Origin: Streptomyces sp. HmicA12
GTDB lineage: Bacteria > Actinomycetota > Actinomycetes > Streptomycetales > Streptomycetaceae
DNA: 64,000 bases
Reading direction: 5' to 3'
Assembly: GCF_000373565.1 (NCBI RefSeq)
Contig: NZ_KB891802.1
Location: 53,643-117,642 of the forward strand
Part shown: positions 1 to 8,538 of the stretch, one piece after another
How the letters are laid out: each line of letters opens with the position of its first letter
Numbering within the stretch: position 1 is the first letter of the stretch
Notes under the pieces: model-generated
Seen by the model: only the letters and a program-made list of their open reading frames with translations
The model's database searches: none
Told to the model about the DNA's origin: nothing
Position numbers and translations under genes: made by a program

Positions 1-1281
1 GCGCGGCGGGCCGCCGGCTCGCTGAAGCCCGCGCCGCCCGAGCCCCGCCAGGAGAAGCGGGCCCCCGAGGTGTACGCCGAGTACCTCAAGCAGCCGGTCG
101 ACCCCAACCTGGCCGTGTACTGCGCCTATTGGGGCCGCGGCTACACCTGCAGCCCCGCCGCGATCCACGCCGCCGCACAGCGCCTCGCCCCGCACATCCA
201 CTCGGTCTTCCTGGTCACCGAGGACGGGGCCGGACGCGTCCCGGAGGGCGTGGAGCACGCCGTGCTCGGCACACCGCGCGCCTGGGAGGTGCTGGCCCGC
301 GCCACGTACTTCGTCAACAACGCCAACTTCGCGGACAGCGTCGTCAAACGGCCCGGCACGGTCCACCTGTCCACCCAGCACGGCACCCCGCTGAAGAAGA
401 TGGGCCTCGAACAGGCCGACCACCCCGTGGTGGCCCCCGCCACCGGCGCCCTGCGCAGGCTCCTCGGACGGGTGGACCGCTGGGACTACCTCCTCACCTC
501 CAACCGGCACTCCACCGAGGTCTGGGAGCGCGCCTGCCCCGGCGACCACGAGACCCTGGAGTACGGCTATCCGCGCAACGACGCCTACTACACCGCCGAC
601 GCCGCCGAAGTGGCGCGTGTGAGGCGCGAGTTGGGCATCCCGGAGGGCAAGAAGGCGCTGCTGTACGCGCCCACCCACCGCGACTACCGCACCGGATTCG
701 ACGCCCAGCTGGACCTCGGCGCGCTCTGCGACGCCCTCGGCGACGACTTCGTCGTCCTGCAGCGCGCCCACTACTACTACGACGACGCGGGCGGCGTCCC
801 GCGCCCGCCGCACGACCGGGTCGTCGACGTCACCGGCCACTTCTCGTCCGAGGAGGTGTGCCTGGCCGCCGACGCGCTGATCACCGACTACTCGTCGATC
901 GTCTTCGACTACGCCAACCTGGACCGGCCGATCGTCGTGTACGCCGACGACTGGGACGTCTACCGTGCTCTGCGCGGTGTCACCTTCGACCTCCTCGCCC
1001 CGGACCAGGCGCCGGGCCCGGTCGCCACGACCCCCGAGGAGCTCGCCCGGCTCTTCCGCTCGGGCGCCTGGGCGGACCAGGAGTCGGCCGCGCGCCGCAC
1101 CGCCTTCCGGGAACGATTCTGCGCCTTCGACGACGGACGGGCCGCCGAGCGGGTGGTGCGCCGGGTGCTGCTCGGCGAACCCGCCGAAGCCGTCGAGCCG
1201 CCGCTGCCGCTCGCCCGCCGCACCCCCGCGCCCGCGGCCTCCGCGCCCGCCGCCCCCGCCCCGACCGCTCCGAGGAGCTGA
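1..1281 (+). CDS. CDP-glycerol glycerophosphotransferase (TagF/TagB-like), 5' end outside window
   Basis: This enzyme family transfers glycerol-phosphate (or a similar polyol-phosphate) from its CDP-activated form to a lipid-linked acceptor during teichoic-acid-type wall polymer synthesis at the inner membrane face. The visible part carries the full set of family motifs: Q-HGTPLKKMG, SNRHST, GYPRND, LYAPTHRDYR, QRAHYYY and ITDYSSIVFDYA followed by LDRPIVVYADDWD. The frame is open back to base 1, and the GTG at 70 has no clear ribosome site. The gene therefore most likely starts upstream, probably with a GT2 domain as in its relatives here. A Pro/Ala-rich tail ends two bases before the next gene, indicating one operon. 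The function class is secure; the exact polyol is inferred. Confidence 0.88.
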   Translation, partial: ARRAAGSLKPAPPEPRQEKRAPEVYAEYLKQPVDPNLAVYCAYWGRGYTCSPAAIHAAAQRLAPHIHSVFLVTEDGAGRVPEGVEHAVLGTPRAWEVLARATYFVNNANFADSVVKRPGTVHLSTQHGTPLKKMGLEQADHPVVAPATGALRRLLGRVDRWDYLLTSNRHSTEVWERACPGDHETLEYGYPRNDAYYTADAAEVARVRRELGIPEGKKALLYAPTHRDYRTGFDAQLDLGALCDALGDDFVVLQRAHYYYDDAGGVPRPPHDRVVDVTGHFSSEEVCLAADALITDYSSIVFDYANLDRPIVVYADDWDVYRALRGVTFDLLAPDQAPGPVATTPEELARLFRSGAWADQESAARRTAFRERFCAFDDGRAAERVVRRVLLGEPAEAVEPPLPLARRTPAPAASAPAAPAPTAPRS

Positions 1282-1283
1282 CC

Positions 1284-3473
1284 GTGCCCCGCTTCAGCGT
1301 CGTCGTGCCCGCCTACAAGGTGCAGGGCTTCCTCCGCGCGAGCCTCGACTCCGTCCTCACCCAGTCGTTCACCGACCTCGAAGTGATCGCTGTGGACGAC
1401 GCGTCGCCCGACCACTGCGCCGCGATCCTCGCCGAGTACACGGCCCGCGACCCGCGCGTCACGGCCGTCCACCTCCCCGAGAACGCGGGGGTCGGACCGG
1501 CCCGCAACGCCGGCGCGGCCCGCGCGCGCGGCGACTACCTCCTCTTCCTCGACGGCGACGACACCTTCACCCCCGGGCTGCTCGCCGCCCTCGACGCGCG
1601 GCTGCGCACCACCGGCGACCCGGACCTGCTGCTCTTCGACCACGTCAACGTCTCCTGGTCGGGCCGGGGCGGCCGCACCGGCACCGCGGCCCTCCTCGCC
1701 GAGGCGGGCGAGGACACCTTCACCGTCCGGGACCGCCCCCGGTACCTGAACGCCTACCAGGCCGCCTGGAACAAGGCGTACCGCCGCGACTTCCTCGTCA
1801 CGCACGGACTGCGCTACCCCGAGGGCCTGTACGAGGACGTCCCGGTCACCTACCGGGCGCTGATCGCCGCCGAGCGCGTCGCCTGCCTCGACCGGGTGGG
1901 AGTGGAGCACCGGCAGCGCCGCCAGTCGTCCGTCGAGCGCACCCCCGAGCGGCTGCGTGCCGCGATGCTCACCCAGTTCGACGCCCTGTTCGCCTTCCTC
2001 GACGCGCACCCCGCACACGACTGGGCCGGGCCGCTCCTGCTGCGCCAGGCCATGGGCCACCTGCGCGCGGCGCGGCCCGACGAGCCGGGCCCGCGCGAGG
2101 AGTTCCGGCGCGAGACCGACGCCTTCCACCGCCGCCACGCGCCCGACGGCGCCGCCCCGGCCCGCCCGCGCCGCCGCACCGCGCCGCCGCGCCGGCTGCG
2201 CGCCGTCCTCAAGAAGGTGCGCGGGGCACGGCGAACCCTGCGCGACGGCGTCGTCCGCCGCCTCAGGAAGTACTGGCGCGCGGTCCAGCTGCGGCGCCCG
2301 CTCGACCCGTGCCTCGCGGTGTACGAGGCCGGGGGGCGGCGCGGGGTGCTCGGCGGCCCGGCCGCCGTCCACGCGGCCGCCCGCGCACTGGCCCCGCACA
2401 TCAAGGGCGTATGGGTGGTGAACGCCAAGGACGCGCGCCGCCTGCCCGAGGGCGTGGACCACGTCGTGCCCGGCTCGCCGCGCCATGCCGCCGTCCTCGC
2501 CCGCGCCACGTACTTCTTCAACGACGTCGACTGGGACGCGGGCCAGGCCAAGCGGCCGGGGCAGGTCTGGGTCCAGACCCACCGGGGCACGCCGCTCGGC
2601 CACGAGGGCCTCGACCTGCGCGAGCGGCCCGCCGCCCGGCAGGGCCTCGACCTGCGCGCCGCCCTGCGCCGCGGCGACCGCTGGGACCACAGCCTGGAGG
2701 CGGGCGCGTACGCCGCGCGGGCCCGGCAGAGCGCCCACCCCTGCCGCTTCACCACCCTGCTCACCGGCAACCCCCGCAACGACGTGCTGGTGCGCGGCGA
2801 CGCCGCCCGCGCCGCCCGCGCCCGCGAGCGCCTGGGCGTCCCGGCCGGGAACACCGTGGTCCTGTACGCGCCGACCCGCCGTGACTACCGCAGGGGCGGA
2901 TACGTCCGGAACATCGACCCGGCGGCCCTCGCCCGCGCCCTGGGCGACGACCACACCCTGGTGGTCCGGCTGCACCCGAGCCTGGCCAAGGCCCCCGAAC
3001 GCGCCCTGGAAATGCGGGACTTGGAGCGTTCCGGGGTCCTCGTCGACGCGACCGACGAACCCCACGTCGAGGACCTGCTGCTCGCCTCGGACGCGCTGAT
3101 CACCGACTACTCGTCCCTGCTCTTCGACTACGCCGTCCTGGACCGGCCGATCGTGGTGCACGCCGACGACTGGGAGGCCTTCCGGCTGAGCCGCGGCGCC
3201 TACCTCGACATCACCGAGCAGCCGCCGGGCCATCTCACCCGCACGGAGGCCGAGTTGGCGGACGTCTTCGCCTCGGGCGCCTGGTGCGACGCCGAGTCGG
3301 CGCGGCGCAGGGCGGAGTTCCGGGCGCTCTACTGCGAGGCCGACGACGGGCACGCCGCCGAGCGGGTCGTACGCCGCGTCCTGCTGGGGGAGACGGCACG
3401 ACTGCCCGCCACCGCAGCGCAGTTGCCCGCGGCGCGCAGCGACACCGCGCCGGCCGGGCAGCCGGTCGGCTGA
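1284..3473 (+). CDS. Bifunctional GT2 glycosyltransferase / degenerate TagF-like protein
   Basis: GTG start with GAGGAG just upstream, two bases after the previous stop; 729 residues. Residues about 1-300 are a GT2 domain (VVVPAYKVQ, VDDASPD, LFLDGDDTF, EDVP) that looks catalytically complete. Residues about 340-710 are a TagF-like domain keeping GNPRND, LYAPTRRDYR, VRLHPS and ITDYSSLLFDYAVLDRP. The HGTPLK catalytic motif, however, reads HRGTPLG, so arginine sits where the catalytic histidine should be and the following lysine is lost. The SNRHST motif is replaced by unrelated sequence. The second domain may be inactive or specialised. It probably acts on a wall polymer with its operon partner upstream. 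The start is supported by the parallel TTG-PRFSV start of the paralogue at 23759-25975. Confidence 0.88.
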   Translation: MPRFSVVVPAYKVQGFLRASLDSVLTQSFTDLEVIAVDDASPDHCAAILAEYTARDPRVTAVHLPENAGVGPARNAGAARARGDYLLFLDGDDTFTPGLLAALDARLRTTGDPDLLLFDHVNVSWSGRGGRTGTAALLAEAGEDTFTVRDRPRYLNAYQAAWNKAYRRDFLVTHGLRYPEGLYEDVPVTYRALIAAERVACLDRVGVEHRQRRQSSVERTPERLRAAMLTQFDALFAFLDAHPAHDWAGPLLLRQAMGHLRAARPDEPGPREEFRRETDAFHRRHAPDGAAPARPRRRTAPPRRLRAVLKKVRGARRTLRDGVVRRLRKYWRAVQLRRPLDPCLAVYEAGGRRGVLGGPAAVHAAARALAPHIKGVWVVNAKDARRLPEGVDHVVPGSPRHAAVLARATYFFNDVDWDAGQAKRPGQVWVQTHRGTPLGHEGLDLRERPAARQGLDLRAALRRGDRWDHSLEAGAYAARARQSAHPCRFTTLLTGNPRNDVLVRGDAARAARARERLGVPAGNTVVLYAPTRRDYRRGGYVRNIDPAALARALGDDHTLVVRLHPSLAKAPERALEMRDLERSGVLVDATDEPHVEDLLLASDALITDYSSLLFDYAVLDRPIVVHADDWEAFRLSRGAYLDITEQPPGHLTRTEAELADVFASGAWCDAESARRRAEFRALYCEADDGHAAERVVRRVLLGETARLPATAAQLPAARSDTAPAGQPVG

Positions 3474-3475
3474 GG

Positions 3476-4948
3476 TCAGCCGACCGGGGACGCCTGCCGC
3501 GGGACGGGCTCCGTGCGGGGTTCGGCGACCGGGGCCCCGGCACGCCACCGCACGACGTAGGCGCTCACGACGAACACGCAGGCGACGGTGCCCGCGAGCG
3601 CGGGCCAGTACACGTAGCGGAAGTTGGACTCGGGCGCGGTCGGCAGGTAGGCGAGGATGTAGACGAGGGAACTGGCCCCGATGAGCCGCAGCTCCCTGCT
3701 GTACGGCCCCGGCCACCGTCTGCGCAGGACGAGGACCAGGGAGACGGCCAGCCAGAACCAGCCCTGGAAGAGCATCGGCAGGTTGCGCACACAGCCGGTC
3801 ACGTAGTCGCGCAGCGCGGCCCGCAGCGTGTCGTTGGGCTGCTCGTGGCGCGCGATCTCGGGCAGCGTGCTGCCGGGGAGCCGGGTGCCGTTCAGGAAGG
3901 GCTGGTTGCTGCGGAACAGCAGCTTGGTGAAGACCCGGCCCCGGTACGCGGCGTAGTCCTGCCAGTGCCTCGGCATCTGCCGCGTCCACATCCGCGTCAG
4001 CACGTCGGCGTTGCGGCTCAGCTCCATCAGGTCGAACGTTCCGCCCTTGCGCGGATAGCACTCCAGGTACGCGTTGGAGGTCAGCCCCCGCCGTCGGCAG
4101 TCGGTCGTCGCGGTGACCATCCGGTCGGTGAAGTCCCGGCTCCCGCCCGCCTCTTCGGCGGCGGCCCGCACCTGCGCCGGGGTGAGGACATGGACGAGGT
4201 CGTCCACCGGGATCACCGCGTAGACGCGGGTCGGCAGCGGATGGGCGAGCGCGGTCACCCCGACGCTGCCGACCGCGGTGACGGCGGCGAGGACCCCGGT
4301 CGCGGCCAGCCAGCGGCGCCGGCCCGGGGCCGGCCACAGCGCGAGGACCAGCAGCGCGAAGACCGGGAGCACGGCGGGGAAGCCGTTCTTGCGGACCAGA
4401 CCCGCGTACACGATGAGCAGCACGCCGAGCACCAGCAGGACCCAGCGGGTCCGGGTGCGGCCGGCCGGCAACCCGCGGGCGGTGAGCGCGAGCGCGCAGA
4501 CCGCGAGCAGCGCGTACGCCAGATGGACGTCCTTCCAGACGACCCCCGTGAAGTTCATGATGTGCGGCGCGAGACCGACGGACAGCATCGCGAGGGAGAG
4601 GCAGCGGCTTCCGGTGCCGCGCCAGACCAGGCGGGCGAGCATCCACAGCGATCCCCACAGCAGCGCGGCCTGCAGATCGACCATGGTGGAGAGGGACCCC
4701 GTCGTCGACAGCAGGCCCCGCCACAGCAGCGCGAGGACCGGCGGGTGCCAGTCGCTGACCGGCACCTCCCCGACCGCCTGGCGGAGCTGGAAGGCGCTGT
4801 CGGCGCTGAAGTACCCGGGGTGGAAGACGGTGGCCGCGGCGCAGCCGCACACCGCCGCGATCACCGCCAGCCACCACGGCCACAGCCCGCCGCGCCGGTG
4901 GGCGTCGCGCAGGGCGGCGGCCGCCCGGTGGATCGTCGTTCTCGGCAT
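3476..4948 (-). CDS. Multi-pass membrane protein, GT-C-like glycosyltransferase candidate
   Basis: 490 residues with about ten hydrophobic segments. An early segment carries DSAFQ (about residue 50), then EVPVSDWHPP in the first extracytoplasmic loop. Acidic and His residues in that loop are typical of GT-C enzymes that use polyprenyl-phosphate sugars on the outer face of the membrane. A long hydrophilic loop (about residues 230-380) precedes the last helices. It converges with the preceding gene, leaving only two bases between stop codons. It lies beside an EmrE-like protein and a DPM1-like transferase, which fits a lipid-linked sugar pathway. I do not recognise a named family with certainty, so the role is inferred from topology, the acidic loop and neighbours. 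Confidence 0.7.
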   Translation of the reverse strand: MPRTTIHRAAAALRDAHRRGGLWPWWLAVIAAVCGCAAATVFHPGYFSADSAFQLRQAVGEVPVSDWHPPVLALLWRGLLSTTGSLSTMVDLQAALLWGSLWMLARLVWRGTGSRCLSLAMLSVGLAPHIMNFTGVVWKDVHLAYALLAVCALALTARGLPAGRTRTRWVLLVLGVLLIVYAGLVRKNGFPAVLPVFALLVLALWPAPGRRRWLAATGVLAAVTAVGSVGVTALAHPLPTRVYAVIPVDDLVHVLTPAQVRAAAEEAGGSRDFTDRMVTATTDCRRRGLTSNAYLECYPRKGGTFDLMELSRNADVLTRMWTRQMPRHWQDYAAYRGRVFTKLLFRSNQPFLNGTRLPGSTLPEIARHEQPNDTLRAALRDYVTGCVRNLPMLFQGWFWLAVSLVLVLRRRWPGPYSRELRLIGASSLVYILAYLPTAPESNFRYVYWPALAGTVACVFVVSAYVVRWRAGAPVAEPRTEPVPRQASPVG

Positions 4949-5066
4949 GGAGGCGAAGGCCTTTCGGGGGCGGGGGCACGTGAGACACGCGGACAGACGG
5001 CTGCCGGGGCCGCCGCGGCGAGTGCGGTGGCCCCGGCAGCCGGGACGGCGGGTGGTTCGGTTCGGG

Positions 5067-5438
5067 TCAGCTCTGGCCGGCCATCACCGTGACGAGCCCG
5101 AGCACCACCAGCACGGACCCGCCCCAGGTCCAGACGTTCGTCTTCTCGTGCAGCACCGTCGCGCTGACGAGGACGATCAGAAGATAGCCGAGCGCGTTGA
5201 ACGGATAGGCGATCGACAGCGGTACCTGAGCGAGTGTCGTCATCCAGGCCACCGCCGAGACGGCGAAGACCGTCAGCCCGAGCACCACCCACGGGCTGGT
5301 CGCCGCGGCCATGGCGACCGAACCGCCGCGGCGCCCCGCCGTGGCCGCGGCGGCGCGCATGCCGTGCTTGAGCAGAAGCTGACCGCCCGCCGAGGAGAAC
5401 ACGGCGAACAGCAGCAGAAGCAGACTCGGGAGACTCAA
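5067..5438 (-). CDS. Small EmrE/SMR-like four-helix membrane protein, possible polyprenyl-sugar flippase
   Basis: From the TTG at 5438 it is 123 residues with four predicted helices, the usual SMR/EmrE-like size. Motifs include GGQLLLKHGM in helix 1, LAQVPLSIAYPFNALGYL and a final helix near VWTWGGSVLVVLGL. The frame is open further upstream (ATG at 5558 or GTG/CTG-like codons to 5594), but that would overlap the previous gene and add a Ser/Pro-rich stretch foreign to the family. AGGAAAAGG sits just upstream of the TTG. Members include drug exporters and ArnE/ArnF-type lipid-sugar flippases. The neighbours (DPM1-like transferase just upstream, GT-C proteins on both sides) favour the flippase role by inference. 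Confidence 0.78.
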   Translation of the reverse strand: MSLPSLLLLLFAVFSSAGGQLLLKHGMRAAAATAGRRGGSVAMAAATSPWVVLGLTVFAVSAVAWMTTLAQVPLSIAYPFNALGYLLIVLVSATVLHEKTNVWTWGGSVLVVLGLVTVMAGQS

Positions 5439-5487
5439 GGGCCTTTTCCTGACGGGAGGTTGCGGGGCGTCGCCCTGCGCGGTCTGC

Positions 5488-7017
5488 TCAGGCCCGGCCG
5501 GCCGGGGCAGCGTCGTGCTCGGCGGGGACGAACTGGCGGTTGAGGAGGTCCTGGACATCGATGTGCTCCCCGGCGACGATCGTCTGGGCCGCATGCGGGG
5601 TCAGCGATGCGACGATTTGGTAGCCGAAGAGAGTCGGCCTGATGCGGGTCAGCAGCCGGGACGCCGCCGCCAGGGTCCGCGCCACGAGCCCGCCGCCGAG
5701 CACCGACCAGAAGGGCGCTCCGGTGGACGTGACGTCGAGGACGTCGTACCCGGCCGCCTTGACCGTGCGGCGCAGGCTGTTGCGGGTGAAGAACCGCAGG
5801 TGGGTCTCGTCGAGGATGCCGCGCCGGTCGTAGCCGAAGACACCGAGCGCGACGCGCAGCCGCGAGTACCAGTGGCTGAAGTTCGGTACGGACAGCAGCA
5901 CCCGGCCGCCGGGCCGCAGCACCTCGGCGACCTGCGCGAGCAGCTTCTCGGGGCGCGACAGGTGCTCGACGACGTCACCGGCGACGACGTAGTCGAAGTC
6001 CGCCCCGATCTCGTCGGGCAGGCCCGCCTCCAGGTCGGCGAGGAAGAAGCGCGAGCACTTCTCGCGCACCCCGGGCACCTCGATGTAGTCGACGCCGGTC
6101 ACGGTGTGGCCGAGCGCTTCCAGCCGCTCGGCGAACAGGCCGCCGGAGCAGCCGAGGTCCAGGACCCGGCCGGGCGGCAGCGCCTTCATCTGCTCCAGGA
6201 TCACCGAGTGCGAGGAGCCGTCGCCCTCCTTGAAGGCGTACTCGGCGGGCTTGGGGATCCACGGGCAGGTGCCGAATCCCTTGAGCGCGAGCCGGTACTC
6301 CAGGACGTCCTTGACGACGTCCTTCGCGTACTTCATCCCGTTGACGTAACAGATCTCGTCGCCGTAGTACGTCGGGATCGGGATCTCCTCGATCCGCATT
6401 CCGGCGTCGATGAGCTGGACGATGATCTGCGTGTCGAAATCGAACGCGTCGGTGTTGTGCTGAAGCGGCAGCTTGCTCAGCGCGGACACGCTGTACGCCC
6501 GGTAGCCCGAATGGAATTCGGTGAGCCGGGAGCCGAGCAGCTTGTTCTCGAAGCGGGTGAGAACACGGTTCCCGAGCCACTTGTAGAGCGGCATTCCGCC
6601 CTTTCGGGCGCCGCCGTTCTTCATCATGCGGGAGCCGAACACGGCCTCGCATTCGCCGCGTTCGATGGGGGCCACCATCTCCGGCAGGAGTTCCGGGGCG
6701 TATTGGCCGTCGCCGTGCAGCAGCACCACGATGTCCAGACCGCGTTCGATGGCGAGCGCGTATCCGGCCTTCTGGTTTCCGCCGTAGCCCAGGTTCTTGG
6801 TGTGCCGCATCACCACGGTCTTGGGCCGGTTCTCCAGACGCGACCAGCGGCGGCCGACGTCGAACGTGTCGTCGTGGCTGGCGTCGTCGAGGATGTGGAT
6901 CTCCGCGATACGAGAACGGAAGTCCTCGGGAATGCGGTCGAGCGTCGTCTCCAGGGTCGACTCCGCGTTGTACGCCACGACCAGGATGCCGATCCTGGGA
7001 GCCGGACTCTCTTTCAC
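5488..7017 (-). CDS. DPM1-like GT2 glycosyltransferase fused to class I SAM methyltransferase
   Basis: 509 residues, two domains. Residues about 8-245 form a DPM1/DPG-synthase-like GT2 fold (VVAYNAE, LDDASHDDT, LHGDGQYAPELLP around residues 99-111, HSGYRAYSVSAL), the type that moves a sugar from a nucleotide to polyprenyl phosphate. Residues about 265-460 form a class I methyltransferase with VLDLGCSGG at 286-293 and VVEHLSRPEKLL plus LRPGGRVLLSVPNF downstream. There is no membrane anchor. The small EmrE-like gene follows, suggesting synthesis and then flipping of a lipid-linked sugar. What the methyltransferase modifies cannot be read from sequence; the same or an upstream sugar is a guess. 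Confidence 0.86.
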   Translation of the reverse strand: MKESPAPRIGILVVAYNAESTLETTLDRIPEDFRSRIAEIHILDDASHDDTFDVGRRWSRLENRPKTVVMRHTKNLGYGGNQKAGYALAIERGLDIVVLLHGDGQYAPELLPEMVAPIERGECEAVFGSRMMKNGGARKGGMPLYKWLGNRVLTRFENKLLGSRLTEFHSGYRAYSVSALSKLPLQHNTDAFDFDTQIIVQLIDAGMRIEEIPIPTYYGDEICYVNGMKYAKDVVKDVLEYRLALKGFGTCPWIPKPAEYAFKEGDGSSHSVILEQMKALPPGRVLDLGCSGGLFAERLEALGHTVTGVDYIEVPGVREKCSRFFLADLEAGLPDEIGADFDYVVAGDVVEHLSRPEKLLAQVAEVLRPGGRVLLSVPNFSHWYSRLRVALGVFGYDRRGILDETHLRFFTRNSLRRTVKAAGYDVLDVTSTGAPFWSVLGGGLVARTLAAASRLLTRIRPTLFGYQIVASLTPHAAQTIVAGEHIDVQDLLNRQFVPAEHDAAPAGRA

Positions 7018-7047
7018 AGAAGTACTCCACTTTCCTTTTGCTGATGG

Positions 7048-8292
7048 TCAGTTGGTGGGTGACGCGGCCGACTCGGGCGCGGCTTCGGCGCGGGGGGCGG
7101 TGATGGCCGCGGCGGGCCGCGGGCCCTCGGGGGCGGCCGTGCGCAGGGTGGTGCGGACGCCGTCGGCGATGGCGGCGGCGAGGACGAGCCAGCCGAACGC
7201 GGCGAGCCACAGGAGCGGGTCGGGCCAGACCACGGCGTTCGGCCCCGCGTACGCCCACCAGGCGACGGCCCCGACCACCGCGTTGAAGGCGAGGCCCTGC
7301 CACAGGCCCACCGCGCACAGGCCGGCCGCGGCCCAGGCCAGGTACTGCGCCCCGGAGGCGGTGGACAGGAGCAGCAGCAGCGCCATGGTCAGGCCCACCA
7401 CGGCCGGGGCCTGGTCGGGGCGGCGCCAGGCGAGCCAGAGGCCGAGGGCCACGCAGGCCAGGACGGACAGGAAGTGCCCGTCGCCGCGGGCGAACCCGAT
7501 GGCCGACTCGGGCAGGCCGAGCCAGTCCATGAACCGGATCAGGCCCCAGAGCCGGTAACCGCCGCCCTCGTAGGCCAGGACGTTCTCCTTGAACGCCATC
7601 GGCACCGTGAGGAGCACCGGCCCCCACAGCGCGGCGAGCAGCCCGCCGAAGCCCGCGGTGAACCGCAGCAGGGTCGGGCGTCCGCCGCGCAGGGCCGCCA
7701 CGAACAGGGCCGGGACGACCACGATCGGCACCAGCTTGACGCTGATCGCGAGCGCGGCGACCACGCCCGCGACGAGCGGCAGCCTGCGGTCGGCGAGGAG
7801 GTGGGCGGCCAGCAGGGCCAGCGCGACGGCCGCCGGATCGGTGTTGCCGTGGTAGCCGGAGACCCCGATCAGGACCGGGCTGGCCGCGACCGCCACGGCG
7901 CACAGGACGGCGCTGCGCAGCCTCGCCCGGCGCCGCACGATCTCGAAGACGACCACGCACGCGAGTACGTCGCCGAGCGAGGCGGGCAGCCGGATCAGGA
8001 ACGCGAACGACGCGCCCAGCTGCTCGGCCCACGTCATCGCCGCGAGCATCAGGCCGGTGGCCGGCGGATGGTTGTAGACGGGCAGCCCGGGCAGGTCCTG
8101 CGCGTAGACGCGCACCGGCCCGTACTTCTCGATGGCCCCGGCGAACCCGTGGAAGAACCGCACGTCGGCGGGGCCCGGCGAGCTCGCGGCGATGAACAGG
8201 CGCACCAGCAGCCCGAGCACGGCGGCGGCCAGCACCGCGGCACGCGCTTTCGCGAGATTTCCGCGGGCCCACGGTCGCGCAAACAAGGTCAT
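7048..8292 (-). CDS. Multi-pass membrane glycosyltransferase (GT87/GT-C-like)
   Basis: From ATG 8292 the protein has 414 residues and roughly ten membrane helices. The first extracytoplasmic loop contains PADVRFFHGFAGAI and LPVYNHPP, resembling the acidic/His loop of GT87 polyprenol-phosphate mannosyltransferases. NTDPAAVALALLAAHLL and SVKLVPIVVVPAL further on also fit that group. The frame continues upstream to 8430, but that segment is not hydrophobic and overlaps the promoter space of the divergent rmlA, so the internal ATG is preferred. It lies 30 bases upstream of the GT2-methyltransferase gene on the same strand, so the three minus-strand genes probably form one transcript. The sugar donor is unknown. 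Confidence 0.78.
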   Translation of the reverse strand: MTLFARPWARGNLAKARAAVLAAAVLGLLVRLFIAASSPGPADVRFFHGFAGAIEKYGPVRVYAQDLPGLPVYNHPPATGLMLAAMTWAEQLGASFAFLIRLPASLGDVLACVVVFEIVRRRARLRSAVLCAVAVAASPVLIGVSGYHGNTDPAAVALALLAAHLLADRRLPLVAGVVAALAISVKLVPIVVVPALFVAALRGGRPTLLRFTAGFGGLLAALWGPVLLTVPMAFKENVLAYEGGGYRLWGLIRFMDWLGLPESAIGFARGDGHFLSVLACVALGLWLAWRRPDQAPAVVGLTMALLLLLSTASGAQYLAWAAAGLCAVGLWQGLAFNAVVGAVAWWAYAGPNAVVWPDPLLWLAAFGWLVLAAAIADGVRTTLRTAAPEGPRPAAAITAPRAEAAPESAASPTN

Positions 8293-8538
8293 GAGCGTGG
8301 AACGTAGCAACGCAGTCGAATCCCATGCCGAACCGATGAACACATCGGAAATGCGTGAGAGTTCCTCGGCCAGGGATTCTGGTGCACAGGGATGACCACC
8401 CCCGATTACTGATTCACCCGGATGGCCCATATGCCCCCGTAATCCGGATGCCTCATCTCTCGTTCACCCACTGCCACCCGGCGGACTCACCTGCCGCCAT
8501 TCACCGTTCATCCGGCCCCAGTGCGAAGGACAGGCACA
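8293..8538. promoter_or_regulatory. Divergent promoter region between GT-C gene and rml operon
   Basis: Gene-free, AT-richer 246-base gap between two divergent transcription units. Promoters for both must lie here, but I could not assign convincing -10/-35 boxes. The rmlA ribosome site (AGGACAGG) is at its right edge. Confidence 0.5.

Noticed and set aside
960..4988. Very long open frame on the minus strand opposite the first two wall genes
   Set aside because: Its sequence is a low-complexity Arg/Pro/Gly/Val mirror of the codon pattern on the plus strand. The plus-strand frames hold clear enzyme motifs, and the real minus gene (3476-4948) is in a different frame.
5439..5594. Longer N-terminus for the EmrE-like protein
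   Set aside because: It would overlap the upstream gene and add about 50 Ser/Pro-rich residues not found in this four-helix family.
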